Shown piece by piece: positions 26,194 to 34,196 of a stretch of DNA of 64,000 bases; the first letter of the stretch is position 1; each line of letters starts with the position of its first letter. The stretch covers positions 1,178,001-1,242,000 of the forward strand of contig NZ_CP154878.1 in assembly GCF_039955095.1 (NCBI RefSeq), written 5' to 3'. The notes beneath the pieces are model-generated. The model was not told the DNA's origin and did no database searches. It worked only from the letters and a program-made list of their open reading frames with translations. Origin of the DNA: Limosilactobacillus sp. WILCCON 0051. GTDB lineage: Bacteria > Bacillota > Bacilli > Lactobacillales > Lactobacillaceae. The translations under genes and the position numbers were made by a program.

Positions 26194-27131
26194 CCAAACT
26201 AATGATTATCGTGCCGGCCTATAATGAGCAGGAGGTATTGAAAAGCAGTATTGAACGATTATGGCAGATTGAAAATAAGCTTAAGCAATCTCAGCAGATA
26301 ACGATGGATTCGGGTATTCTGATCGTTGATGACGGCTCCGTTGATCAGACGTGGCCAATTATCGAGCAGCTGCACCAAAAACAGCCTGCGATCAGCGGTT
26401 TGCGTTTTTCGCGCAACTTTGGTCATCAGGCAGCGCTCTTGGCAGGACTGACGACGGCGGTCTGGGATGCGGACGTTATGATTACGATTGATGCTGATCT
26501 GCAGGATGATCCAGAAAAAATTCCGGCAATGATCGAGCAGTATCAAGCCGGCTGTGAGATCGTCTATGGCGTTCGCAGAGACCGGCAGACGGATTCATGG
26601 TTTAAGCGCAATACCGCGGAGCTTTTTTATGGCCTGATGCATAAAATGGGGGTCACTATGATTCCTGACAGTGCTGATTTTAGACTTTTGAGCAATCGAG
26701 CCGTGCATGCCCTGCTGAAGTACTCGGAACGCGGTTTGTTCTTGCGTGGCTTGGTACCGCAGCTGGGTTTTCAAACGGGCCGCGTGGAATATCGACGAAC
26801 GCCGCGGCTGGCTGGAAAAACCAAGTATTCGCTTAAAAAGATGGTCGGCCTGGCACTTAACGGGATCACGTCCTTAACCAGTATTCCGCTGCGGCTGATT
26901 TTTTGGCTGGGAATGCTGGCCTGCATGCTGGCAATCGGAATGGGGATCTTTACGCTGACCGTGCATCTGCTGGGCAAGACGATGCAGGGATGGTCTTCGC
27001 TGATGCTGTCACTATGGTTTATCGGCGGCGTTCAGCTGATGAGCATTGGCGTAATTGGCGAGTATCTGAGCAAGGTGCTGGTTGAAGTCAAGCATCGACC
27101 ACGCTTCATCGTTGATCAGCATTTAAAGTAG
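26190..27131 (+). CDS. Family 2 glycosyltransferase, polyprenyl-phosphate sugar synthase (GtrB/YkoT-like)
   Basis: A 313-residue GT2 enzyme: IIVPAYNEQEVL, DDGSVDQTWP, RNFGHQAALLAG, the metal-binding DADLQDDPE, then two C-terminal membrane helices (about 235-258 and 270-295). Dolichol/undecaprenyl-phosphate mannose or glucose synthases have this layout and load a sugar on the lipid carrier. The start overlaps the PAP2 stop (ATGA). The next gene is a multi-helix GT39-like protein that could use the product. Confidence 0.9.
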   Translation: MTKLMIIVPAYNEQEVLKSSIERLWQIENKLKQSQQITMDSGILIVDDGSVDQTWPIIEQLHQKQPAISGLRFSRNFGHQAALLAGLTTAVWDADVMITIDADLQDDPEKIPAMIEQYQAGCEIVYGVRRDRQTDSWFKRNTAELFYGLMHKMGVTMIPDSADFRLLSNRAVHALLKYSERGLFLRGLVPQLGFQTGRVEYRRTPRLAGKTKYSLKKMVGLALNGITSLTSIPLRLIFWLGMLACMLAIGMGIFTLTVHLLGKTMQGWSSLMLSLWFIGGVQLMSIGVIGEYLSKVLVEVKHRPRFIVDQHLK

Positions 27132-27147
27132 AGTAGGAGGGGTAAAA

Positions 27148-29079
27148 ATGCGCGTTTGGCAGCGAATCTTATGCCTGGCGCTGATGATTGGCATTGCAGC
27201 CTGTGTCTTAATGCCGAATCCGACCAACTGGCAATACCAGAGCTTATTGGTGGCAGCCGTTTTGGCACTATTGGGGATCCTGGTCCAACCGACGGCGCGT
27301 TTAGAAAGACTTTCGGCACGCCGTTTTAAGATCCTGCTTGGCCTTTTGGGGAGTGCTTTAGTCTTGACCCAGCTGCTGATTTTAATCTTTTTGCCTGTGA
27401 CGGTTTATCACGATCCGTTTCGGGTGCTGGCGCAGGCTGCTCAAATGGCTGGCGGCAACTATGACTGGAACATCACCTATTTTTGGCGCTATTCGCAAAA
27501 CGTGCCAATTGCCTGGCTGCTGTCACGCTGGCTGATGATTACCAACTGGCTGGGTCTTTCAGTGAACTGGGGCGTCAATCTTTTAGAGCTGATACTGCTT
27601 GACGGCTTTATTTATTTAACGCTTTTGACGGCTTGGCAATTGACGCATCGTAAAAAAGTCGTGCTGGGTCTGGCAGCTTTCTTTGTGCTGACCCCGTTTG
27701 CCTACACGTATTATCTGCAGGTTTTCTATACTGATCTGCCAAATATGTTGATTTTACTGATTATTTTTCGGCAGCTGATCTTTTGGTCAAATTTCAGTCA
27801 TCGGCAAAAATGGATCCGTGGTCTGCTACTGAGCGGACTGACTGGATTGGGGATGCTGATCAAAGCCAATCTGATCGTACTGGTGCCAGCGATTTTGCTG
27901 ACGGTACTGCTCATGCGGCCAAAGCGCTCGATGAAACTGGCCCTGGGCGCGATTATTCTGGGCGTTGTCTTAAGCGTACCTGCTCATGCTGGGATTGACC
28001 GGGCCGCGCATTTTCAGCAAAACGATGCTTATAAATTCCCAACGATTGCCTGGGTAACGATGGGGATGAATGAACGGACGCAGGGAACCTACAGCTCAGC
28101 TGACGTTATCCGCAATATCAAGCAAAAAGATCTTACAGCGCGGCAAAAAGTCGATCAAAAAGTGCTGAAAAAACGTCTTGCCGACATGGGGGCAGCTGGT
28201 ATCGGCAGACAGGTCATCATTAAAGATGGCATTTTGCTGGATGTCAGTCAGATGACGGAATGGTATAATGGCGGCTTCAAAAATGCTCCTGCCTGGTATC
28301 TAAAATTTGCCGATCATTGGCATGAGCTGGCGGTGTTGATGATGAGTTCGGCAGCAATCTGTCTGTATCTGCTGACTATTATGCGCTTATGGAAATGGCG
28401 GCCCCAGCGGTATGATGATCGGCAGACCGTCTTAATGCTTTTGGTAATGACGGCACTGGGGTATCTTGGCTTTCATGCCTTGCTTTGGGAAGCTGAGCCG
28501 CGTTATGGACAGGCGGTTTTTCCGCTGCTGTTTATGATTCTGATGCTGACCAAGCCTGCTTCGGTTCCCGTAGTACAATTGAAATGGCTAAAACGACCGC
28601 GGCCAGCTGCATCGGTGATTGTCTTGTTCGGGGTGCTGTTATTGGCATGGAATCAAGGCCTGCCTGGCAGCAATACCAGTATCGTAGCTGCCCAGCGCTC
28701 ACAGCTTTCCACGCAGTATCACGCGCGCCCAACGTTTTTGGCACCACACCAGACCGTTTCGCAGCAGATCAGACTCTTGGTAGCCGGCAGCCGGATCTCT
28801 GTTCAAACCTATGCCAATACCGATCTCAATGTCGAACTGCAAAACCTGCAGACCAGACAGAAATGGCAATTAACGCGTCATGGCGATTCGCATCATCTGT
28901 GCCAAGACTTAGGTGTCGGTACTTATCAAGTTACCGTTACCAATCCAACCCCTAAGCCGCAGCCAATTGCAATCTTAAAAACGAATCGCTATCAAATGGC
29001 AGACCGGCCGCTGATTTTTAATGGTCATGCACAAAGAGATGCTTCTTTGATTTATCTGGTCAGCAATCAATGCGACTAG
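27148..29079 (+). CDS. Multi-membrane glycosyltransferase, GT39/PMT-like
   Basis: A 643-residue protein with about 12 hydrophobic helices and a periplasm-exposed C-terminal domain (about 520-643). The acidic early loop VYHDPFRVLAQAA and the late LWEAEPRYGQAVFPLLF match GT39-type mannosyltransferase-like proteins (YkoS-like). These take a sugar from a polyprenyl-phosphate donor and put it on a cell-surface acceptor. The ribosome site AGGAGGGG is strong. It is the last gene of the probable dedA - PAP2 - GT2 - GT39 operon under or beside the two-component system. Confidence 0.8.
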   Translation: MRVWQRILCLALMIGIAACVLMPNPTNWQYQSLLVAAVLALLGILVQPTARLERLSARRFKILLGLLGSALVLTQLLILIFLPVTVYHDPFRVLAQAAQMAGGNYDWNITYFWRYSQNVPIAWLLSRWLMITNWLGLSVNWGVNLLELILLDGFIYLTLLTAWQLTHRKKVVLGLAAFFVLTPFAYTYYLQVFYTDLPNMLILLIIFRQLIFWSNFSHRQKWIRGLLLSGLTGLGMLIKANLIVLVPAILLTVLLMRPKRSMKLALGAIILGVVLSVPAHAGIDRAAHFQQNDAYKFPTIAWVTMGMNERTQGTYSSADVIRNIKQKDLTARQKVDQKVLKKRLADMGAAGIGRQVIIKDGILLDVSQMTEWYNGGFKNAPAWYLKFADHWHELAVLMMSSAAICLYLLTIMRLWKWRPQRYDDRQTVLMLLVMTALGYLGFHALLWEAEPRYGQAVFPLLFMILMLTKPASVPVVQLKWLKRPRPAASVIVLFGVLLLAWNQGLPGSNTSIVAAQRSQLSTQYHARPTFLAPHQTVSQQIRLLVAGSRISVQTYANTDLNVELQNLQTRQKWQLTRHGDSHHLCQDLGVGTYQVTVTNPTPKPQPIAILKTNRYQMADRPLIFNGHAQRDASLIYLVSNQCD

Positions 29080-29198
29080 CTGTCTTAAAGACTGGTTTTG
29101 ACCGCCGACAGTTACAGTCAATGCAGATCTACCATCATTCATTCAACAGTTATGGACCTTCTATACTTGAGAAAACTCATCTATAGGAGGTTTTTTGA

Positions 29199-29249
29199 AT
29201 GGCCAAAAGTCAGTCCCACGCCAAAGCAAACAAAAAGCCCACAGTATGA
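29199..29249 (+). CDS. Candidate 16-residue basic peptide
   Basis: A very short frame, MAKSQSHAKANKKPTV, behind a perfect AGGAGG at 29185-29190 with eight-base spacing and a TATACT at 29162-29167 upstream. The stop codon lies inside the hairpin 29236-29260. The strong ribosome site argues for translation; the peptide is hydrophilic and matches nothing I know. It may be a spurious frame in a longer small-RNA locus. Confidence 0.35.
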   Translation: MAKSQSHAKANKKPTV

Positions 29250-29260
29250 TACTGTGAGCT
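29231..29260 (-). terminator. Hairpin terminator near small-RNA locus 1
   Basis: AGCccACAGTAT / ATACTGTgaGCT (29236-29260) with TTTTTG after it on the reverse strand. It could end the reverse transcript that reads through the first terminator. Confidence 0.6.
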
Positions 29261-29262
29261 AA

Positions 29263-29357
29263 TAAAAAGAGCGCCCCGATGATAAGGAGTGCTCGGCCGG
29301 CTCGTTGGCTAGCAGGCACCAACTGCACACGACCTAATCATTATCTTAGTTATTGTA
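29263..29357 (-). ncRNA. Candidate small antisense-type RNA, orphan paralogue of the 31.7 kb RNA
   Basis: On the reverse strand a TACAAT -10 box (29352-29357) precedes about 80 bases. These end in a terminator stem (GAGCACTCC paired with GGGGCGCTC, 29269-29294) and TTTTT. It shares with the RNA at 31645-31731 the order ATTAGG near the 5' end, TGTGCA, AGCCGGC and a GCGCTC terminator. No toxin frame lies on its right side, so it is an orphan or acts in trans. Confidence 0.55.
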
Positions 29358-29407
29358 CAACTAATAAAACTCTGATGTGACAAGGATTTGAGACGTCGCA
29401 CGGATAA

Positions 29408-31417
29408 CTAGTCTTCAAACGATTGGATGCAGACCAATTGATCGTTTGAGATGTGCTCATTCAATGCATTGGCCAGATCACTAGAGATTACCCCAGCGGC
29501 AGCCTGTTGCTGAACATAGCTGTGCTCATCTTGAAACGCCTTAATAGCTAATGTCCGCAAAACGTTGATGTCCATTTCGCCCCGTGAATGGAAACGATCC
29601 AAAGTCTGCTGCCGATTCAGATACATGCGGCGAACCATCGCGACTTCATGGACGTTGTCGGGCGTCTGCACCTCGTCGAGAAACTCGTTGACATCGGTCA
29701 TGGTCATGTTAAAGATTGACTCTAACCGATCAAAGTACTGCTGACGAACGGCCTTGGATTTGTCCTGTAAGGTTTTATCGTCGTGGATTTTCTGGAGTTG
29801 TGCAAATGTCTGGGGATGATGCTTATGCAGCTTATGACTCAAACGTTTCCACTTAAACCGGTAATGCCAGATTCTTAAAAAGGCAAACAGGCCATGCTGA
29901 CTGTGCATTAAGGCATCGCGGCCAATCATGCGGTTATAGACCTGCTCTTCTTTGGCAGTGACGACGCCATTTTCGCGCAGCTCAGCCAAGGTCTGCATTT
30001 CAACGCCGCGCGCCTGACTGGCAAGCCGATCATAGACGTTGCGATTGATCTTAAAGGTCAGCGTCATCTGACTGCTCAGCTGGTCAATCAAAAGCGCCTG
30101 TTCTTTTTTGTGTTCTGGCGATTGGCTCAGTTCATCGATGGCATATTGCACGGTGTGAATCAGCTGATCTTGGAACTCATCGTTGGTATAGTTCTTAGTC
30201 TTGGCTGGCAGCAGACGCGGAAAGGCCAGTGTGCCGACCGTCAGACTGATCAAAATGACGATGGCGGCTAAAAGAATCAGCTGATTACGGGTTGCCAGCT
30301 GCGCGCTTTCGGTTAGCACGGGGATGGAAAAGGCCATTGCCAGCGTAATCGTACCGTGAATTCCGCCTAAAGCGAGCAGCAGACCATCACGTTTCGGATT
30401 CGTGGAGTGCATGTCGACTAATTTGAAGCGTGCCCATAGATAGCGAATCAAGCCCATTGCCAGGTAAAGACCCAGTGCCAAGAGCGCCAGTTTCAAGATC
30501 GTGGCGGTCAAAGTCTGGCTGACGACTTCTGGCAGCATAACCCCCAGCAGCACGAACACAAAACCGTTTAGCAGACTGGCAATGATATTCCAAAGCGTCG
30601 TCGTAGCATTCTGCACGCGCGAAGAAGTGAGCCGCAGCTGGTCGTATAAGATACTGTGCACGATTCCGGCTGCCACGACCGCCAGAATTCCCGAAAGATG
30701 CATTTCCTCGGCCAGCCAATAGACGGCAAATGGAGTCATAACGTTGATTGGAATAACGATGGAGCCGATATCGACGTGGGTTCGCATCAGCGTCGTTCGC
30801 AGCGCGATCAGCATCCAGCCCATCAGCGATCCAAAAATAATCCCGCCAAAGAACACGTATAAAAAGGTTAAAACGCCGTGGCCCAGCGAAAATTCCCCAG
30901 AAGTCAAGGTCCCGGTAGCCAGACTGAACAAGACCAGTCCGGAAGCATCGTTGAACAGCGATTCGTATTCCAGAGTCTCATTAACGTTTTTCGGCATCTC
31001 AACATTGGTCGTCAAAGACTTAACCGCGACGGCATCCGTTGGCGTAATGATCGCCGCCAGCATGAAGGCCAGCGCATAGGTGAAATGCTGCGGCAAAGCC
31101 AGCTTGAGGCCGCTGCCAACCAGAATTACGGTGACAATTGCCAAGCCGACCGCCATTGACAGGATCTGCCGAATATTTTGCGAAAGCTGGCGAAAAGACA
31201 CGTTTTGGCCATCGTTAAACATTAATGGCGCGATAATCAGCAGCATGAAAATCTCAGGCTCCAAAACGATGGCATGCGTATCAATCGGCAAGATACTGAG
31301 CATGATGCCGGCTAGGATCTGATAAATCGCCAATGGCAAAACCGGCCAGAGCAGATGAATGATGTTGGCTGCCACAACGGTTATCAATAGCAGACCAACA
31401 ATGTAGACAGTGGTCAT
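29408..31417 (-). CDS. Na+/H+ antiporter, CPA1 (NhaP/NhaK) family
   Basis: A 669-residue monovalent cation/proton antiporter. Residues about 1-410 form the membrane part with 12 or so helices; the key ion-binding pair is in YESLFNDASGLVLFSLA (Asn-Asp, electroneutral CPA1 type) and GGIHGTITLAMAF is the late conserved helix. Residues about 415-669 are a cytoplasmic, helix-rich regulatory tail. It exports Na+ or K+ for pH and salt homeostasis. GGGAGG precedes the ATG. It stands alone, flanked on both sides by related small-RNA loci. Confidence 0.9.
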   Translation of the reverse strand: MTTVYIVGLLLITVVAANIIHLLWPVLPLAIYQILAGIMLSILPIDTHAIVLEPEIFMLLIIAPLMFNDGQNVSFRQLSQNIRQILSMAVGLAIVTVILVGSGLKLALPQHFTYALAFMLAAIITPTDAVAVKSLTTNVEMPKNVNETLEYESLFNDASGLVLFSLATGTLTSGEFSLGHGVLTFLYVFFGGIIFGSLMGWMLIALRTTLMRTHVDIGSIVIPINVMTPFAVYWLAEEMHLSGILAVVAAGIVHSILYDQLRLTSSRVQNATTTLWNIIASLLNGFVFVLLGVMLPEVVSQTLTATILKLALLALGLYLAMGLIRYLWARFKLVDMHSTNPKRDGLLLALGGIHGTITLAMAFSIPVLTESAQLATRNQLILLAAIVILISLTVGTLAFPRLLPAKTKNYTNDEFQDQLIHTVQYAIDELSQSPEHKKEQALLIDQLSSQMTLTFKINRNVYDRLASQARGVEMQTLAELRENGVVTAKEEQVYNRMIGRDALMHSQHGLFAFLRIWHYRFKWKRLSHKLHKHHPQTFAQLQKIHDDKTLQDKSKAVRQQYFDRLESIFNMTMTDVNEFLDEVQTPDNVHEVAMVRRMYLNRQQTLDRFHSRGEMDINVLRTLAIKAFQDEHSYVQQQAAAGVISSDLANALNEHISNDQLVCIQSFED

Positions 31418-31641
31418 AAGGTTCCTCCCAATATTAATTTATTTAATTATAACTGATCAGACCAGACTGCGGATACTGACACGCACTTTATTATCTCGAT
31501 AATTTATTGACGATATTATATCTTATGTAAAATTATTTGGCAGAACTGAATTAAATCATTTAGCTTTCCTTTACGGCAACCCGGCTTAAACAGCCTGCAC
31601 CTAAAATCGACAGCTTGTCTTACAATGAAGTTCTCATTAAG

Positions 31642-31731
31642 TCATAAAAAAAGAGCGCCCTTATATAAGGAGCGCCCAGCCGGCTTGCCGGATTGACGGT
31701 CCAGCTTGCACAACGATATATTCCTAATTAC
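31642..31731 (-). ncRNA. Candidate antitoxin RNA of a type I toxin-antitoxin locus
   Basis: Predicted from a promoter on the reverse strand (-35 31762-31767, -10 31738-31743, spacer 18) and a terminator at 31652-31676 followed by seven T. The RNA would be about 85-90 nt. Its 5' end (positions 31730-31716) is complementary to codons 5-10 of the toxin frame at 31844-31858 with 14 of 15 matches. A second repeat GATTGAC (31691-31697 and 31790-31796) and the GCGCTC terminator stems give two further pairing regions. This multi-contact layout is known for Fst-type antitoxin RNAs; here the two genes diverge rather than converge. Confidence 0.6.
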
Positions 31732-31737
31732 GATGGA

Positions 31738-31768
31738 ATTGTAACATACTTTTGTGCTGTGTTACAAT
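31738..31768. promoter_or_regulatory. Mirror-image overlapping divergent promoters
   Basis: Perfect inverted repeat ATTGTAACA (31738-31746) / TGTTACAAT (31760-31768). Each arm is the -10 box (TACAAT) of one strand and the -35 box (TTGTAA) of the other, both with 18-bp spacers. RNA polymerase can bind only one way at a time, so toxin and antitoxin transcription should compete. Confidence 0.65.
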
Positions 31769-31830
31769 ATTTTCGCACAACTAAAGCGAGATTGACACCC
31801 TCGACTAGTGCGGGAAGGAGGCTCCTTCCA

Positions 31831-31908
31831 ATGTCTCACTGGTATATATTCCGAATTATCGTGCCAAGCAAGCACGTTAAACAACTAATCAAGCGGCTGT
31901 TCAGGTAA
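31831..31908 (+). CDS. Candidate type I toxin peptide, 25 residues
   Basis: The peptide begins MSHWYIFRIIVP and ends KQLIKRLFR: a short hydrophobic start and a strongly basic amphipathic end, as expected for a membrane-acting peptide. Its ribosome site AAGGAGG sits inside the hairpin GGAAGG-aggct-CCTTCC (31813-31829), which ends two bases before the ATG. Own promoter (31739-31768) and terminator. It does not match the Fst, TxpA or PepA sequences I remember, so the family may be new. A leader peptide is the alternative. Confidence 0.5.
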   Translation: MSHWYIFRIIVPSKHVKQLIKRLFR

Positions 31909-31914
31909 TGGCTG

Positions 31915-31955
31915 CCAGCGCTCATCGGTTTGGATACTGATCGAGCGCTTTTTTA
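31915..31955 (+). terminator. Terminator of candidate toxin mRNA
   Basis: AGCGCTC (31917-31923) / GAGCGCT (31943-31949) with ATC/GAT inside and TTTTTT after. Confidence 0.85.
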
Positions 31956-32098
31956 TTGAAAACAGCCGGCTTACTAAGCATTGATGACCGTAATCAAAGA
32001 TTGATTAAACTATTTTGAAGCCCATTTGACTTTGAGCATGTTATAATACTTTAAGTTTTATAAGACTATGATTGAAATTAAGTAAAGAAGGGATCTAC

Positions 32099-32602
32099 GT
32101 GACACTTACCGGAGCAGATTGGCAGCTTTTAGAATCAATCATCGTTGTCTTGCCGAAAAAGAAACTCAAAAAAGTGTGTAAGCATACCAACGCAACCAAG
32201 AAAGCCATTAAGCAGGTACGCAAAGGCCAGTCTTTTGTAAGAGAATGGGACCCAAAAGTGGCATCTCAGACTTTGCAGTATTTAGAAAAGCACGTTTATA
32301 AAAAAGACCTGGCCAAAATGAATCAGCACCGTTTGATCTGCAACTATCACGTGATGATCAACGACTTGAATCGGGCAATCTTTGATGAAAACTATCGCGG
32401 GCAGTATCCGCCACTGACTCGTGAATCGCGTATTCAGATCGAGCGCAATCCTTTAGTACAGCCGGGGGAAGGCTATCGCAACATTATCGACTACTATCTG
32501 GACGATGGGCTGATGGGAGCACCCCGATATGCCAAGCTGCATGAGGCCACGATCGGCGAGGTTCTGGATGAGATGGCGATTATGGGTCAGTACAGCATTT
32601 AA
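32099..32602 (+). CDS. Hypothetical protein, basic N-terminus
   Basis: A 167-residue soluble protein. The first third is rich in lysine (VVLPKKKLKKVCKHTNATKK) and the rest is mixed helical (PLTRESRIQIERNPLVQPGE). I take the GTG at 32099 as start because AAGGG lies seven bases before it; a TTG at 32072 has no ribosome site. I do not recognise a family. It is alone between the toxin-antitoxin candidate and a strong shared terminator. Confidence 0.65.
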   Translation: MTLTGADWQLLESIIVVLPKKKLKKVCKHTNATKKAIKQVRKGQSFVREWDPKVASQTLQYLEKHVYKKDLAKMNQHRLICNYHVMINDLNRAIFDENYRGQYPPLTRESRIQIERNPLVQPGEGYRNIIDYYLDDGLMGAPRYAKLHEATIGEVLDEMAIMGQYSI

Positions 32603-32618
32603 GACATTATTCAATCAA

Positions 32619-32656
32619 AACCAAAGCGCCTGGCAGCCAGCCAGACGCTTTTTTAA
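32619..32656. terminator. Bidirectional terminator
   Basis: AAAGCG-c-CTGGC / GCCAG-a-CGCTTT (32623-32634 and 32640-32651) with A and T runs. It lies between the convergent hypothetical gene and the choloylglycine hydrolase-like gene. Confidence 0.88.
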
Positions 32657-32657
32657 T

Positions 32658-33578
32658 TCAGCTTTCAAACAGATACGGCTGATCAAAACGTACCATTAAA
32701 TCTGGCAGCCGCTGTTTCAATTTTTGCTTTGTGGTCAGATCATAAAAATAACTGGTCTGGGTTTGAACGTCTACCATCTCTAGATAATGGGTATAAACTT
32801 CATGGCCAGCCAATTGCTCGAGCACGACTTGTTTTAAAAGCTTGTCTCCTTGCTTGATAGCGTCCTGATCTTCAATAGGGGATGTCTGCCAAAGATTGAG
32901 CGAGGCATTGATAAAACGTGAAGTGGGCGTTCTTTTTAAGGGTGGGGGAGTCTTGGAGCCGCGAATCGCCATGATTATCTCGGCATCGCTGGCCGCTTGA
33001 TCGATTCCCAGATAGTCAGTCAGTTTTTGATGCTGTTTTGCATAGCAGGGACTGTTGGTTAAGACACCCAGCTGGATGGGCTGAATCTTTAAATCAAGCT
33101 GGGTGGGCTCGATCAGATAGGTACCAGTGGCATCGCTTAAAAGCCAATGAAATGGATGGACGATGTCATGATCGTGCCAGATTACGCCATTTAGTGCTAC
33201 TGAATCCAATTCTGCAGCGATTTCGGCAACTGATGCGTGCATGCCCAGCAGCCAGCCGATCAAGTCCTGTGGCGACAGATTAAGACGCTGGCTTTGGGGA
33301 TGGTCATAATAAACCTGCGGACCGGGAAAATATAGCTCAGCTGCCCATAAGCCCGCCGAATTCAAGCCATCGCCAATCAGATAGTGGTGATTGATTTTGC
33401 GCATCCCGCCTAAGATTGCGTAGTCGTTGGCAAATGAGTCACATTCCGGCAGACTCTGCCATTGATAATCGATTGGCAGATATCCCAGCTGCCATGGCGT
33501 AGAGCGGGTCGGAAAGTCCATCGTGCGCCCGACAAAGCGATGCTGCTGCCTGGTTGTAAAACTGATTGCCGTACACAT
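32658..33578 (-). CDS. Choloylglycine hydrolase family protein (bile salt hydrolase / penicillin V acylase-like)
   Basis: A 306-residue N-terminal-nucleophile hydrolase. After removal of Met1 the nucleophile is Cys2 (MCTAISF). Arg18 and Asp21 are at exactly the positions of known bile salt hydrolases (GRTMDF), with Asn in DGLNSAGLWAAELYF, LTNSP and Arg in PTSRFINASL. So the catalytic set is complete. It is slightly shorter than typical bile salt hydrolases (about 315-338). Whether bile salts, penicillin V or acyl-homoserine lactones are cut cannot be read from sequence. Monocistronic. Confidence 0.88.
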   Translation of the reverse strand: MCTAISFTTRQQHRFVGRTMDFPTRSTPWQLGYLPIDYQWQSLPECDSFANDYAILGGMRKINHHYLIGDGLNSAGLWAAELYFPGPQVYYDHPQSQRLNLSPQDLIGWLLGMHASVAEIAAELDSVALNGVIWHDHDIVHPFHWLLSDATGTYLIEPTQLDLKIQPIQLGVLTNSPCYAKQHQKLTDYLGIDQAASDAEIIMAIRGSKTPPPLKRTPTSRFINASLNLWQTSPIEDQDAIKQGDKLLKQVVLEQLAGHEVYTHYLEMVDVQTQTSYFYDLTTKQKLKQRLPDLMVRFDQPYLFES

Positions 33579-33683
33579 GCTATCAACGCCTTTTTCTTAA
33601 ACTTCACCGCAATTCTAGCATTAATTTAAACGGATCACTAGTTTCATAACCGGCTATAATAAATTTAAAGGAGCTGAAAGAAA

Positions 33684-34196
33684 ATGGGAATTCTACTGCA
33701 GATCTTGAGTATTTTGATTGCTCTGGTCGCGATTACGGTTAGTTGGCAGATCGTCCGCAACACGCATCGCATTGCCTTTCATGGTGAATCGGCCTGGCGC
33801 AAGGCATTATTTGAGGCAATCGACAATCCGCGCTGGACGGCAGCTGACCTGGAAAAGATCCGCAACCGCATGAACTTAAAGATTCTGGCGTTTTATGAGC
33901 ATCGCTGTTTTAGTACCGATGATTCACTGCAGCCATCTTTTGAAAAGCTGCGCCACGAATTGGATCGCTTCGCAGAACTGGACAAAGGCGAAAAGTCGCT
34001 GGATCTGCGCATCTTTTTTGAAATTGACCGGCTGTTGCGTCTGCTCAATGAAAGCAACCGTGAAACGCTGCCATATTCTGAAACACGGATTTTAAGACAG
34101 CTGGTGCGTATGAAACTGAAAAACGACTGGCTGGTCTTTAATGGTCAGAATAAAGAGTTCAATAATGACGAAATCATCGAAAAATGGCTGCCATAA
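33684..34196 (+). CDS. Hypothetical protein with N-terminal membrane anchor
   Basis: A 170-residue protein with one N-terminal helix (about residues 3-23) and a charged, helical cytoplasmic domain (RWTAADLEKIRNRMNLKILA, FFEIDRLLRLLNESNRETLP). AAAGGAG precedes the ATG. No family is recognised. Transcribed alone. Confidence 0.65.
   Translation: MGILLQILSILIALVAITVSWQIVRNTHRIAFHGESAWRKALFEAIDNPRWTAADLEKIRNRMNLKILAFYEHRCFSTDDSLQPSFEKLRHELDRFAELDKGEKSLDLRIFFEIDRLLRLLNESNRETLPYSETRILRQLVRMKLKNDWLVFNGQNKEFNNDEIIEKWLP

Noticed and set aside
31642..31955. Classical Fst/par locus
   Set aside because: The two transcripts diverge instead of converging on one terminator, and the peptide lacks the usual Fst core; kept as a separate candidate.
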